Assembly (NCBI GenBank): GCA_043801445.1
Contig: JAZDMB010000008.1
Location: forward strand, 1 to 38,997
Direction: 5' to 3'
DNA length: 38,997 bases
Source: JAZDFP01 sp043801445
Lineage (GTDB): Bacteria > Planctomycetota > MHYJ01 > JACQXL01
Shown here piece by piece: positions 1 through 7,925 of the stretch; the first letter of the stretch is position 1, and every line of letters starts with the position of its first letter. The notes under the pieces are model-generated. The model searched no databases. It had not been told where the DNA came from and saw only the letters and a list, made by a program, of their open reading frames with translations. A program made the translations under genes and the position numbers.

Positions 1-2
1 AA

Positions 3-212
3 GCGCAAATTAAAAATGAATCTCGAATGATACAACAAGCAGAAAAATTAGCCAAAAAATTATATTACTCCATTGCTAACCGGAAAAGATTTTGGAAGCA
101 ATATCTTATACGAAAATATTTTCTATATCCACAAGTAGCAACGATGGTAGAAAAAAACAAATCTAAATACCCATTCTTACAAAACTATTACCTATCTAAA
201 AAGTATCTTTAA
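3..212 (+). CDS. C-terminal fragment of an unrecognised protein
   Basis: The reading frame is open from the left edge and ends at a TAA at 210-212, so this is most likely the 3' end of a gene that starts outside the window. The visible 69 or so residues are basic and aromatic, rich in Lys and Tyr, and end in YYLSKKYL. I do not recognise the family. An internal ATG at 27 could start a 61-residue protein, but no Shine-Dalgarno sequence precedes it, so truncation by the window edge is the simpler reading. A strong promoter for the next gene begins about 20 bases after the stop. Confidence 0.5.
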   Translation, partial: AQIKNESRMIQQAEKLAKKLYYSIANRKRFWKQYLIRKYFLYPQVATMVEKNKSKYPFLQNYYLSKKYL

Positions 213-233
213 ACTTGTTTCATTATTTTTCTC

Positions 234-262
234 TTGACGGTGCTATATTCAGTATGTATATT
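234..262 (+). promoter_or_regulatory. Sigma-70-type promoter for the HEAT-repeat gene
   Basis: TTGACG at 234-239 and TATATT at 257-262 are separated by 17 bases. Transcription would start near 269. This makes the TTG codon at 215 and the ATG at 254 untenable as starts for the following gene. Confidence 0.6.
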
Positions 263-286
263 TATGGAGTTAAGAACCGAATAATC

Positions 287-1612
287 ATGAATTATATGAT
301 AAAAAATAAACAATCAGCTTCTGCAATCGGGAGTTGTTTATTATGCGCTATTTGCTGTTGGTTGATGGTGAATAGCGGGCTGGGAATATTAGCCGATGCA
401 ATTTACCTGAAGAATGGTTCAACCATAGAAGGTAAGATTATCAGTGAGGACAAGAAATCAGTAACGCTGGAAGTCGGTTTCGGGACAATCACTATTAATC
501 GTTCCCAGATATATCAGGTTATAGCCGAAGAATGGAAGCCGTCCGATTCTAAACCACCTCAAGTACCCCTTCCCGAAAAACCCATTACTGTTACAAAAAC
601 GGTTACTCCTGCGACTCCAACATCGCCGAGCAATATTGCTTTATTACTTGATGCCAAAGCCCAAACGCCGTTACAAAAGGATATTAACCAATTTCTTATA
701 AAACTTATTGAATCATCCGGAGAAAATGATTCTGAGCCGATAATGGAAGAAATGATTGTTAAAAGCGAAAAAGATAAGGATTATTTTTTACTGCTGCTCA
801 ATGATATCTCGGACGTTAAAGTTCTGAAATGGGTGATAGAAGTATTGGGCAGGCATAATTTTGCCAAAGCCATTAAGCCTTTATTCGAGATATTAACCGG
901 AGATGATGAGTCTCTTAAGCTGGCTGTTTTGGATGCCTTTACCCGAATGAAAGAAGTTTCCACAATACATCTGATACGCAATCAATTACCCAAGGAGAAA
1001 TCACCTACGGTTAAAATGGCTCTTATAAATCGTTTAATTTCGGCTGCAGACAAAGAATCATTACCGTTGTTTTTGGAATATTTAGATGATGATGATGGCG
1101 GCGTCCGTAAGACAAGCGCCGATGCTATTATTAATATTACAGGTAAATTAACCGCTGATGAATTAAAGTCATTTGATTTATTTAATCGGCTGAGAGACAA
1201 GATGTCCCTGGTAAAAAACAATGATACCCGGAAGGAAATTATTAATATCTTCGGTCGTCTTCAAAATCCCGAAGCAGTAAATACCCTTATGGATTTACTG
1301 TTAGATGAAAATACTGAAATCCGTAGTGAAGCCGCTATGGCTCTTGCTGATATTGGTGATAAAAAAACCACGAATTTTCTTATAGATAGATTGAGTAAGG
1401 AGCAGGACAACTGGACCAAGATGCAGATTATCGGTGCGATTCAGAAGATAAATGATACTGCAACCATACCGGCTTTGATTGAGGCTCTTCGTGATGATGA
1501 TGAGAAAGTTAGAACCTGCGCCGCCAGGGCGCTGCGCAATCTTACCCCATGCGCTTTTGGGGAAGACTATGAAAAATGGAAAGAATGGTGGGAAAAAGAA
1601 CAAGAAAAATAA
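287..1612 (+). CDS. Exported HEAT-repeat protein
   Basis: This is a probable envelope scaffold or protein-interaction protein. Residues 10-40 form a hydrophobic, Cys-rich signal or anchor segment. After it comes a short beta-rich module beginning AIYLKNGSTIEGK that resembles small Sm/SH3-like modules on exported proteins of some environmental bacteria. A Pro/Thr-rich linker follows (about 85-120), then five or six HEAT/PBS-lyase-type repeats recognisable by recurring 'ALADIG' and 'ALRDDDEKVRTCAARAL' style helices, and a Trp/Lys/Glu-rich tail. I chose the ATG at 287 because the promoter at 234-262 excludes the upstream TTG. An ATG at 296 is also possible. Neither has a strong Shine-Dalgarno sequence. 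HEAT repeats mediate binding, and no catalytic motif is visible, so the partner is unknown. Confidence 0.75.
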   Translation: MNYMIKNKQSASAIGSCLLCAICCWLMVNSGLGILADAIYLKNGSTIEGKIISEDKKSVTLEVGFGTITINRSQIYQVIAEEWKPSDSKPPQVPLPEKPITVTKTVTPATPTSPSNIALLLDAKAQTPLQKDINQFLIKLIESSGENDSEPIMEEMIVKSEKDKDYFLLLLNDISDVKVLKWVIEVLGRHNFAKAIKPLFEILTGDDESLKLAVLDAFTRMKEVSTIHLIRNQLPKEKSPTVKMALINRLISAADKESLPLFLEYLDDDDGGVRKTSADAIINITGKLTADELKSFDLFNRLRDKMSLVKNNDTRKEIINIFGRLQNPEAVNTLMDLLLDENTEIRSEAAMALADIGDKKTTNFLIDRLSKEQDNWTKMQIIGAIQKINDTATIPALIEALRDDDEKVRTCAARALRNLTPCAFGEDYEKWKEWWEKEQEK

Positions 1613-1621
1613 TCATATTTA

Positions 1622-1650
1622 TTGACATTAAATGGGTTAAATAATAAGAA
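1622..1650 (+). promoter_or_regulatory. Possible promoter for the small lipoprotein
   Basis: TTGACA at 1622-1627 is followed after 17 bases by TAAGAA, a weak -10. The position, about 45 bases before the next ATG, supports it. The -10 match is poor. Confidence 0.35.
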
Positions 1651-1694
1651 TATTTTATTGTTAATTAAATCTTTTCTGAAAAGGAGAAAATTTT

Positions 1695-1907
1695 ATGTTA
1701 AAGAGAATGCTTTTATTGGTAGTTATCAGTTTGGTTTTATTGACCGGTTGTATTGGGTACAATTATAAATGGGAACCGTCATGGACTGACGGGTTTGAAC
1801 ACGAAAAAGGACATTTCAGAGTTATGTGGCAGGATATGGCAGGCGTTCATAAATTCTTTGACCGTCATCTGTTCAACTTTGATGAGAGCGATCCGACCAG
1901 GTATTAA
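1695..1907 (+). CDS. Small lipoprotein of unknown function
   Basis: This is a 70-residue protein with a typical lipoprotein signal: a basic start, a hydrophobic core and the lipobox LLTGC with the acylated Cys at position 19. The mature part is about 50 residues, rich in Trp, Phe, His and Asp, with no recognised domain. A good Shine-Dalgarno sequence (AAAAGGAG, 1678-1685) precedes the ATG. Its stop codon overlaps the stop of the convergent rsmI gene by four bases. The signal and ribosome site make it a believable gene despite its size. The function is unknown. Confidence 0.7.
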   Translation: MLKRMLLLVVISLVLLTGCIGYNYKWEPSWTDGFEHEKGHFRVMWQDMAGVHKFFDRHLFNFDESDPTRY

Positions 1908-2584
1908 GAATCAACTCCTTTTATAATTAATGTGATTTCCCCTTTGATACGCTTACCCGAAATATCTTTAATGATATCATCAACGCTCCCTCTTTTTATC
2001 TCCTCATAGAATTTAGTCATTTCCCGCACCACGACTATCTGGCGGTTGCCGCAAATTTCTCTTAATTCAGACAATAATTTATGGAGCCGGTAAGGTGATT
2101 CATAAATAATTACAGTGCGCTCATCTTCTAGAATATTCTGTAATCTCTTTTTTCTTTTGGATGGTTTCCTGGGCAGAAACCCCTCGAAAATAAATCGGTC
2201 TGTCGGTAATCCCGAGATTGACAATGCGGAGTTTAAAGCGCAGGCGCCGGGTATGGCTTTTACGCAGATAGCATTAAGAATACACAGGTTAACTAATTCA
2301 TAGCCGGGGTCGGAAATCAGAGGCGTGCCCGCATTACTGACTAATGCCACGTTTTTACCGGCCAGCAGATTTTCTACTATGTGTTTACTGCGCTGGTTTT
2401 CATTGTGTTCAAAATAACTGACTAATGGCTTTTTTATCTGATAATGATTAAGTAAATTTGAAGTAAAACGGGTATCTTCGCAGGCGATAATATCTACTTC
2501 TTTGAGAATACGTATCGCCCGCAGAGTCATATCTTCCAAATTGCCGATTGGCGTGGCGACCAGATATAAAATACCATTACTCAT
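1904..2584 (-). CDS. rsmI: 16S rRNA 2'-O-ribose C1402 methyltransferase RsmI
   Basis: It transfers methyl from S-adenosylmethionine to the 2'-O of C1402 in 16S rRNA, in the decoding centre. The protein starts with the family signature LYLVATPIGNLEDMTLRA, followed by ACEDTR and NAGTPLISDPGYELV, the SAM-binding tetrapyrrole-methylase fold motifs. The length, 226 residues, is short compared with the usual 270-290. It stops soon after the core domain (GEITLIIKG) and lacks the C-terminal extension found in E. coli RsmI. It is the last gene of the minus-strand group rpsT-rsmI, 82 bases after rpsT with a palindromic repeat in the gap. The ATG start is clear. Confidence 0.93.
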   Translation of the reverse strand: MSNGILYLVATPIGNLEDMTLRAIRILKEVDIIACEDTRFTSNLLNHYQIKKPLVSYFEHNENQRSKHIVENLLAGKNVALVSNAGTPLISDPGYELVNLCILNAICVKAIPGACALNSALSISGLPTDRFIFEGFLPRKPSKRKKRLQNILEDERTVIIYESPYRLHKLLSELREICGNRQIVVVREMTKFYEEIKRGSVDDIIKDISGKRIKGEITLIIKGVDS

Positions 2585-2604
2585 TGATCAAACAGATTAA
2601 ATGC

Positions 2605-2621
2605 CTGCCTGCCGCAGGCAG
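2605..2621. repeat. GC-rich palindrome between rpsT and rsmI
   Basis: This is a perfect inverted repeat with 8-base arms CTGCCTGC and GCAGGCAG and one central base. It belongs to the scattered CCTGCC/GGCAGG type of small palindromes seen elsewhere in this window. Confidence 0.6.
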
Positions 2622-2666
2622 AGATAAAACAACGCATACAGTCAGTTGATAAATATTCGCCGGCAA

Positions 2667-2963
2667 TTACTTTGCCGTTTTTAACGCGAATTTATTAGCT
2701 GCTAATGTCAGACGTGATTTCAGACGGGACGCTTTATTTTTATGGATTATCCCTTTATTAACAGCTTTATCAAGTAATTTGCCTGATAATATGATCTCAT
2801 TGGTTAACTTGTCTTTAATAGACTTATCCGGTGTTTCTTTAGCTGCCAATATTGCTCTGGTTTTTTTAAGTTGTGACTTTATGTGTGATTTAATATTCTG
2901 ATTGTGTATCCTTCTTGTAATATTTTGCCTTGCTCTCTTTTTGGCTGATAAACTATGGGCCAT
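2667..2963 (-). CDS. rpsT: Small ribosomal subunit protein bS20
   Basis: This is a primary 16S rRNA-binding protein of the 30S subunit. It has the typical start MAHSLSAKKRARQN, a very basic composition, long helices, and the HKNKASRLKSRL motif followed by a C-terminal helix. The 98-residue length is slightly above the usual 85-90. A Shine-Dalgarno AGGAG lies 8 bases upstream on the minus strand. Its start lies 2 bases from the stop of the upstream lipoprotein gene, so the two are probably co-transcribed and translationally coupled. That is an unusual neighbour for rpsT. Confidence 0.95.
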   Translation of the reverse strand: MAHSLSAKKRARQNITRRIHNQNIKSHIKSQLKKTRAILAAKETPDKSIKDKLTNEIILSGKLLDKAVNKGIIHKNKASRLKSRLTLAANKFALKTAK

Positions 2964-2965
2964 TT

Positions 2966-4009
2966 TTATTTCTCCTGGTTATTTTTTATGGTTATTTTGG
3001 ATTTAATTTTTAAAACCCCGTCTACAGAGGATAATAACTTTTTTCCTTCTGAAATCAAAGACGATTGGGTTATATTAAAAGGACCTGAGATTTCTAAGTC
3101 TAAAGCCGGCTCGGAATCAATAGGTATTCTACATAAACCGATTAAGTCTACAGTCAAAACAGCATTATCCTTTTTGGTTTGTTTTATCTTGAGAGTGATT
3201 AATAACCGGGCGGTTGTTTTGTTTGTTTTGATATCGGTTACTTCTTCAAGCAGGCCGTTTCCGCTGATTACGCAGGATTTCTCGTCAAAATGCTCTCCGA
3301 AAATAATTCTGCCTAATTCTGTATTTTTTATCGGATAGGATGCTCCGACCTCCAGTGTCGTTCCCGCAGAAGGCAATAAAAAATAAATCCAGTTGAATGA
3401 ATTCACATAAGAATAGTCATCGCTGATGATGGTTGCATCTTTAGGGGCTAATTTTTCGCATGACGAAATCTGATAGTTTTTACATTCCAGACCAAGTGTT
3501 TTTCCCTCAAGAGATGTTTTTATCAAAGTCCGGCCCGTATCGGGCGTATTTGATTTTATGGTTGAGAGTGAATAATAACGTTCCGATTTCAAGTTAAGTT
3601 GATCATCTGCGATAAGATTGATTTTTTCCGTATAATTCTGAAGACATTGTTTATAAAAGGGATAAGTTTTATTGAAATCTTCGTTTCGCAACGCCATAGT
3701 TCCGTCCCATCTCAGTTCTTCTTCGACGTTTAATACATCGTTCATCTTGAAAACAGGTAAAACATGATAGGTTGGTGTAATCGGTTCCGATGAGGGCGGC
3801 GTTTCTATTTCTATGAGAGTAACTGCCGGTTCGGCTGCGGTTTCAGCCGTCGGTGTTTCCACCACACTTGTACAACCATATAAAACCACAGCCCAGACAA
3901 CTGTTAAAAATAATACCGCTCTCAATCGGCGGGTAGCCGTTGCAATCCCTAACGAGATGCTTTCTTGGGGTATTTTTTTAGAGGCAATAATTTTATATTG
4001 GCTATTCAT
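2966..4009 (-). CDS. Lipoprotein of unknown function
   Basis: The protein has 347 residues from the ATG at 4009. The open frame extends to a TTG at 4033, but nothing there supports initiation. A long basic N-region precedes a hydrophobic stretch ending in the lipobox VVLYGC (acylated Cys about 46). A Thr/Pro/Glu-rich linker follows, then a roughly 270-residue beta-rich domain with no motif I can name. It contains four Cys residues around LECKNYQISSC and KSCVIS. It sits third in the minus-strand group 5030-1904 and abuts rpsT. Probably anchored in the envelope. Function unknown. Confidence 0.7.
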   Translation of the reverse strand: MNSQYKIIASKKIPQESISLGIATATRRLRAVLFLTVVWAVVLYGCTSVVETPTAETAAEPAVTLIEIETPPSSEPITPTYHVLPVFKMNDVLNVEEELRWDGTMALRNEDFNKTYPFYKQCLQNYTEKINLIADDQLNLKSERYYSLSTIKSNTPDTGRTLIKTSLEGKTLGLECKNYQISSCEKLAPKDATIISDDYSYVNSFNWIYFLLPSAGTTLEVGASYPIKNTELGRIIFGEHFDEKSCVISGNGLLEEVTDIKTNKTTARLLITLKIKQTKKDNAVLTVDLIGLCRIPIDSEPALDLEISGPFNITQSSLISEGKKLLSSVDGVLKIKSKITIKNNQEK

Positions 4010-4045
4010 ATTTTTATCTTTTATAGAAAACAAGTAACGATAAAA

Positions 4046-4546
4046 TTATTTATTCGTTATTTGAGACAATTTGATATGGATATCCTTCTGGGGATATTCA
4101 TATCTTGTGTTTAAATTTTTATCTTTCTGCAATAACCCGGTTGTCAGTCCCAGCAATGTTCCGCCGCCTAATCCCTCTAAACCCCGCCCGGAAGCTAATC
4201 CAGCTACGAAGCCGATTACTCCGAAAAATATCGTGCTATTTATTATCATATTTTGTTTCGGGTTGTCAACTTTTTCTTCCGGCGTCAGCATTATCTCTTC
4301 TGTTTCATAGCCGTCTTTGGTTACTTTCAGTGAAAGAGCCGTTTTATCACCGGGTAATTTTAAGGCCAAAGGGGTAATGCCTTTGAATTCTTTATTGATT
4401 AATATATTCGCACCGGTTGGCGTCGTCTCGATATATATTAAGTCTCCGGCGTTTGACGACAATCCGTGATGATTTGAAACGCAGCCTGCGCAAACAACCA
4501 AAACAGTCAGGCAAAATAGCATTAACAACTTAAAATATGCTCTCAT
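4046..4546 (-). CDS. PEGA-domain lipoprotein
   Basis: The N-terminal signal ends in the lipobox VVCAGC (Cys 22). Residues 37-82 form a PEGA-type domain: a beta sandwich signature YIETTPTGANILINKEF, then GITPLALKLPG and VTKDGYE. PEGA domains occur on surface or periplasmic proteins and are thought to bind other envelope components. Residues 103-138 are Gly-rich and hydrophobic (FFGVIGFVAGLASG, GGTLLGLTTGLL), resembling a membrane-associated glycine-zipper hairpin. The gene lies between two other lipoproteins on the minus strand with gaps of about 40 bases, indicating one transcript. The partner is unknown. Confidence 0.8.
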   Translation of the reverse strand: MRAYFKLLMLFCLTVLVVCAGCVSNHHGLSSNAGDLIYIETTPTGANILINKEFKGITPLALKLPGDKTALSLKVTKDGYETEEIMLTPEEKVDNPKQNMIINSTIFFGVIGFVAGLASGRGLEGLGGGTLLGLTTGLLQKDKNLNTRYEYPQKDIHIKLSQITNK

Positions 4547-4586
4547 TTTTTATGACTCTCAATTTAACCTTAAGATAAAAGGGTAT

Positions 4587-5030
4587 CTATTTCATGTTAT
4601 GGTCAAAGACCACGGCCGGCCCTCTTAAATGATTGATCTTCCAGATACTATTTTCTTTGATGAATTCTATCAGGGCAGAATCACCGTTGCCCCAGACGAT
4701 AATGGCTGATGCCAAATTGTTCTCGGGCGCAATCTGTTTTAAAATTGCCCCGTTGAATAATCTCTTGTAAGTCTCTTTATTTGTCTCGTAATCAGCAACA
4801 AACTCATCATAACTTTGGGAGTCCTGTATTGAAGAACTCAGATATTTAGCATAGATAGTCTGGGTATCACCTTTTAACATTGAATAACAGATAACATTAA
4901 AATCTTTTATTATTGCATCCACAGTTGATTTCTTAACTATGAGAATAGGCTTATCAGCCGGTGTTGATACGCATTGGCTTAACAGCAAAGATATAAAAAT
5001 TATAGAAATGGTTACTACGACAGTTTTCAT
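4587..5030 (-). CDS. Small lipoprotein, possibly NTF2-like
   Basis: The protein has 147 residues. The signal peptide ends in the lipobox LLSQC (Cys 20). The mature region alternates helices and strands (helix TVDAIIKDFNVICYSMLKGD, strands ASAIIVWGNGDSALIEFI and WKINHLRGP). This order is compatible with an NTF2/SnoaL-like cone fold used by many small envelope proteins, but that is a guess from pattern and not a match to a named family. It is the first gene of the minus-strand lipoprotein group, directly downstream of a TTGACA promoter at 5083-5110. Confidence 0.65.
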   Translation of the reverse strand: MKTVVVTISIIFISLLLSQCVSTPADKPILIVKKSTVDAIIKDFNVICYSMLKGDTQTIYAKYLSSSIQDSQSYDEFVADYETNKETYKRLFNGAILKQIAPENNLASAIIVWGNGDSALIEFIKENSIWKINHLRGPAVVFDHNMK

Positions 5031-5082
5031 AAATAACTAAAGGACAACAAGAGTTTAATGGTTTTCCAGTTGATATTTATAC

Positions 5083-5110
5083 TATTTACCATATTGCCGA
5101 CCCCTGTCAA
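5083..5110 (-). promoter_or_regulatory. Promoter for the lipoprotein-rpsT-rsmI group
   Basis: On the minus strand, TTGACA (5110-5105) and TAAATA (5088-5083) are 16 bases apart and about 50 bases before the first gene. It is divergent from the plus-strand promoter at 5242-5269. Confidence 0.55.
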
Positions 5111-5152
5111 TAAAATATATTATATTAAATATACTACTCGGATGCAGTACCT

Positions 5153-5212
5153 CTAACGAGATAAGTTTCACTGGAGTAGTTCTGTCCGGGACCGATAATT
5201 ATGACCCGTTAG
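5153..5212. repeat. Palindromic repeat element
   Basis: Ends CTAACGAG and CCCGTTAG are inverted repeats with one mismatch. The interior contains AAGTTTCACTGGAGTAG and CTGTCCGGG, which resembles the reverse complement of the element at 15901-15937 (AAGTTACC, GTAGAACTG, CTTCGGG). It appears to be a diverged member of the same small palindromic family. Confidence 0.45.
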
Positions 5213-5241
5213 TGATATATTGATATATTTATATAAAACTA

Positions 5242-5269
5242 TTGACTTTAATAGATTAATATATATAAT
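5242..5269 (+). promoter_or_regulatory. Strong promoter for the LolA-like gene
   Basis: TTGACT (5242-5247) and a perfect TATAAT (5264-5269) are 16 bases apart. The transcript would carry a leader of about 120 bases containing the hairpin at 5319-5357. Confidence 0.65.
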
Positions 5270-5318
5270 ATAAAGTGAAATTGTCATCCTAAAGCCTTTC
5301 AGGGATGTCCCGAGAGGG

Positions 5319-5357
5319 ATTCCGAAGCGGACTTTCTGGGGTAGTCGTCTTCGGAAT
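5319..5357 (+). repeat. Hairpin-forming palindromic repeat in the 5' leader
   Basis: Perfect 9-base arms ATTCCGAAG and CTTCGGAAT enclose 21 bases. The 33-base core running from CCGAAGC to TTCGG has the same length and ends as the core of the element at 15901-15937. Both have CT and GGTA at matching interior positions. It lies between the promoter and the Shine-Dalgarno sequence, so it could fold in the mRNA leader. Confidence 0.55.
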
Positions 5358-5398
5358 AAAATAAAAGAAGGGTAATAAAATACAAAGGAGAAGGGGTT

Positions 5399-6346
5399 AT
5401 GCAAAAGAAACTGGTAATCTTGGCAATGGTACTGCTAATGTTAGGATTAGCAGCTGGCTACACAAAACTGTTTGCGGCAGATGAAGATGCGTTTTCAGTT
5501 TTAGCTCAGCTGGAAAAGAATTATGTAGGACTGGAAAAACCCGGTTTGGATACCCTGACTGCCAAGGCAGTCTGTTCGATAGCGACTGATGTTACCGCTA
5601 TGGTTTACTATGCAAAAGACAAAGGACTTAAAACAAAGGTTGAAGGCGGCGGTCCTGGTCCTAACACTATGATAGCAAAGTCAATGATAGGTAGTTATGT
5701 TAAAATGAGCGGATTGGGTATGGAAAAATTCAGCGTTACATACAAACTTACTAAAGAAAACGTTACCGGCACTTGCGAAGCAACAACCGTGAATGGAACT
5801 AAAGTTACTCAAGTAACCTTTGTTCCTCTTAAAGACAAAACATTAGATTTTACCAAACTGGTAATGATGATTGATACTAAGGAATGGGTAGTTAAACAGT
5901 TTAAAACAACCGCAAATGGAATGGAATCGGTCAGTGATTTTGAATACAAGGACGGGCTGATTGCTAAAATGATCTCGGTTGCTTCCGGTGTAACCAGCAC
6001 CATCACCAACACCTATACCACAGTAGATAAATTTGTTGTCCCGGCAAAAATGGAAATAGGAATGGATGGCAAGGATATACCTGCTAATATGAAAAGTCTG
6101 TCACTCATTTATTCTGACGTTAAAGTCAATGTCAAGATACCGGACGAGATTTTTGCTGCGCCCAAAGCAGGCGATGTCCCGAAACCCACTGAAAATGCCG
6201 CAACATTATTCACGCAGGCATCTGCCGCAATGCAAAAGGGCGATATGGACACCGCTAAACTGAAACTAAAACAAATTGTAACCTATTATCCGGATGATCC
6301 TATGGCGAAGAGTGCAGAGATGATGCTCAAACAATTACCGAAATAA
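5399..6346 (+). CDS. Exported LolA-like protein with C-terminal TPR segment
   Basis: The protein has 315 residues. A signal peptide (KK then a hydrophobic core, likely cut near KLFAAD at about 26) precedes a roughly 220-residue domain of alternating beta strands. The arrangement, with strand blocks such as KEWVVKQFKTTANG and YSDVKVNVKIPDEIF, resembles the outer-membrane lipoprotein-sorting LolA/LolB-like fold. The ending 'KIPDEIFAAP' is typical of that group. Residues about 270-315 form a tetratricopeptide-like helix pair (LFTQASAAMQKGDMDTAKLKL, YYPDDPMAKSAEMML). A good Shine-Dalgarno (AAAGGAG) supports the ATG. Probably periplasmic. Binding of lipid or lipoprotein is inferred from fold resemblance only. 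Confidence 0.65.
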   Translation: MQKKLVILAMVLLMLGLAAGYTKLFAADEDAFSVLAQLEKNYVGLEKPGLDTLTAKAVCSIATDVTAMVYYAKDKGLKTKVEGGGPGPNTMIAKSMIGSYVKMSGLGMEKFSVTYKLTKENVTGTCEATTVNGTKVTQVTFVPLKDKTLDFTKLVMMIDTKEWVVKQFKTTANGMESVSDFEYKDGLIAKMISVASGVTSTITNTYTTVDKFVVPAKMEIGMDGKDIPANMKSLSLIYSDVKVNVKIPDEIFAAPKAGDVPKPTENAATLFTQASAAMQKGDMDTAKLKLKQIVTYYPDDPMAKSAEMMLKQLPK

Positions 6347-6356
6347 TATCTGTTAG

Positions 6357-6395
6357 CACACCCGTCCCCCGACGTTACGTCGGGAGGCGGGTGTG
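6357..6395 (+). repeat. GC-rich hairpin after the LolA-like gene
   Basis: This long dyad has outer arms CACACCCG and CGGGTGTG and inner arms CCCGACGT and ACGTCGGG, with mismatches between. It lies 10 bases after the stop codon and could act as a transcription terminator. No U-run follows on the plus strand, so it may instead be a member of the CCCGAC/GTCGGG palindrome family. Confidence 0.55.
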
Positions 6396-6438
6396 ATTAA
6401 ATTTACTACTGCTTGCCCTGTTAGAAGCGAACATAATT

Positions 6439-6459
6439 ATCCCGATATACCATCGGGAT
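6439..6459. repeat. Small perfect palindrome
   Basis: Perfect 8-base arms ATCCCGAT and ATCGGGAT surround 5 bases. The same arm sequence type is found inside the gene at 8274-8291. Confidence 0.55.
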
Positions 6460-6483
6460 TGAGCAACTCCAATTACTTGCTAT

Positions 6484-6625
6484 CTGCCTGACTGCCCGCC
6501 AGACCGAGCCTGTCGGGCTGGGATATCAAGTCAGGTGGGTTGGATGCTTCAACTGGCTGTGTAGTTAATCCCGACCCGCCCCGAAGGGCGACCTCGCCAC
6601 AGGCGGGAGGTTCGGAAAGGCGACG
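6484..6625. repeat. Cluster of GC-rich palindromic repeat fragments
   Basis: The stretch between the LolA-like gene and the channel gene is much more GC-rich than its surroundings. It contains nested, imperfect inverted repeats built from CCTGAC/GTCAGG, CCCGCC/GGCGGG and CCGAAGGGCG-like blocks. No believable coding frame is present. The rest of 6396-6683 shows nothing else recognisable. Confidence 0.45.
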
Positions 6626-6683
6626 TATAGCACGAGGTAAAACAGCCAAGACAGAGATTATGTCCCTATAGAATTGTAAAAAT

Positions 6684-7691
6684 ATGCATCTACGTAGAAG
6701 AATTATCATTGGTATTGTTCTTCTTCTTTTCATCATTTCTTTCGGTACAACCGGTTACTGGTTCATAAGCGGTAATCTCCTGGATTCCATATATATGACG
6801 GTTATCACCGCCGCGACCGTTGGCTATGGCGAGGTTATTGATCTATCACATAATCCAGCCGGTAGAATCTTCACTATTATCTTTATCATTCTTTCTCTTG
6901 TCACCATTGCTACGGTAACCTCAATGCTTGCCGCATCCATATTGGAAATAGAATTAACCGGATTTTTAAGGAGGCGTAAAATGAGTAAAGAAATCAAAAA
7001 TCTATCCAATCATTATATTGTCTGCGGGGCAGGTGAAACCGGCATCCACATCATTCAGGAATTAGCCAAAACACTGAAATCATTTGTCGTCATTGAACGC
7101 AATCAGGAACGGCTGGAAAAACTCATTGAGACAATACCGCAGTTAATCTATATCAACGGCGATGCTACCGAAGACGAGGTCCTGCTTTCGGCTGGAGTGG
7201 AAAAGGCAGCCGGTGTTATTGCCGCCCTGCCTTCGGACAAGGATAATCTATATATAACCGTAATGACCCGTCAATATAACAAAAATATTAGGATTGTAAC
7301 GCTGGGCATAGAAGACAAGGCAATCAATAAATTCAAAACCGCCGGTGCTGACAGTGTTGTTTCACCCTCAATTATCGGCGGATTACGTATCGCATCAGAA
7401 ATGACCCGTCCTACTGCTGTAAAATTTCTGGACACAATGTTAAGGCAAACTTCCGGCACCTACCGGATAGAAGAAATCACTATAGAACCCGGCTCAGTGG
7501 TAATAAACAAGAAGTTAATCGATGTCCCGTTAAAGGATAAGTTTAAGCTTTTAGTCTTAGCGATTATTCTGCCCGGTGAAAAGATGCTCTATAATCCTTC
7601 AGCCGATACGCCGCTTACAGAAAATGCCGTGATTGTGGTAATGGGCGACATACAGAATATCCAGAAGGCCCGTGATTTTATTATAGGATAA
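6684..7691 (+). CDS. Two-TM potassium channel with cytoplasmic RCK domains
   Basis: An inner-membrane ion channel of the MthK/Kch type. Residues 6-26 form TM1. A pore helix leads to the selectivity filter TVGYGE (45-50). TM2 spans about 62-86. Then a basic linker leads to an RCK-N Rossmann domain with the nucleotide-binding glycines GAGETG (115-120) and the acidic strand end VVIERN. An RCK-C (TrkA-C) domain follows from about 250 (IEEITIEPGSVVINKKL). The 335-residue length is normal. The GYG filter indicates K+ selectivity. Gating by nucleotide or ions is expected for RCK proteins but not shown here. No Shine-Dalgarno is visible before the ATG at 6684, and the gene stands alone. Confidence 0.9.
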   Translation: MHLRRRIIIGIVLLLFIISFGTTGYWFISGNLLDSIYMTVITAATVGYGEVIDLSHNPAGRIFTIIFIILSLVTIATVTSMLAASILEIELTGFLRRRKMSKEIKNLSNHYIVCGAGETGIHIIQELAKTLKSFVVIERNQERLEKLIETIPQLIYINGDATEDEVLLSAGVEKAAGVIAALPSDKDNLYITVMTRQYNKNIRIVTLGIEDKAINKFKTAGADSVVSPSIIGGLRIASEMTRPTAVKFLDTMLRQTSGTYRIEEITIEPGSVVINKKLIDVPLKDKFKLLVLAIILPGEKMLYNPSADTPLTENAVIVVMGDIQNIQKARDFIIG

Positions 7692-7843
7692 TTTGTTATT
7701 CATCCCTGGCCGTTGTGCAATTTCATCGAGCAAACGGGCAGGCTTTATCAGAATCGGTAAATGGAAACAGCCCACATTCGCCACACCTAAAAAATCACCA
7801 AAAATCAGAAATAATTCAGCCAGTCTTTTATTTAAGATTCTTA

Positions 7844-7872
7844 TTGACTCATATTACTTTAGGAGGTAAAAT
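7844..7872 (+). promoter_or_regulatory. Promoter candidate before the four-gene cluster
   Basis: TTGACT (7844-7849) and TAAAAT (7867-7872) are 17 bases apart. The -10 overlaps an AGGAGG-ATG pair at 7861-7873, so the two readings (promoter, or ribosome site of a tiny leader ORF) compete. A start near 7879 would leave a leader of about 45 bases before the ATG at 7926. Confidence 0.45.
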
Positions 7873-7925
7873 GATTAGCAATATTAGACTATAGTTATCA
7901 TGTCCAGAAAACCTGTAACTGCATT

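Noticed and set aside
215..286. Upstream TTG start for the HEAT-repeat protein
   Set aside because: A strong promoter at 234-262 lies inside this extension.
2955..3338. 127-residue plus-strand frame
   Set aside because: It is entirely antisense to the lipoprotein gene and has no family resemblance.
6357..6395. Certain intrinsic terminator
   Set aside because: No U-run follows the stem on either useful side, so it was listed as a palindrome with only possible terminator activity.
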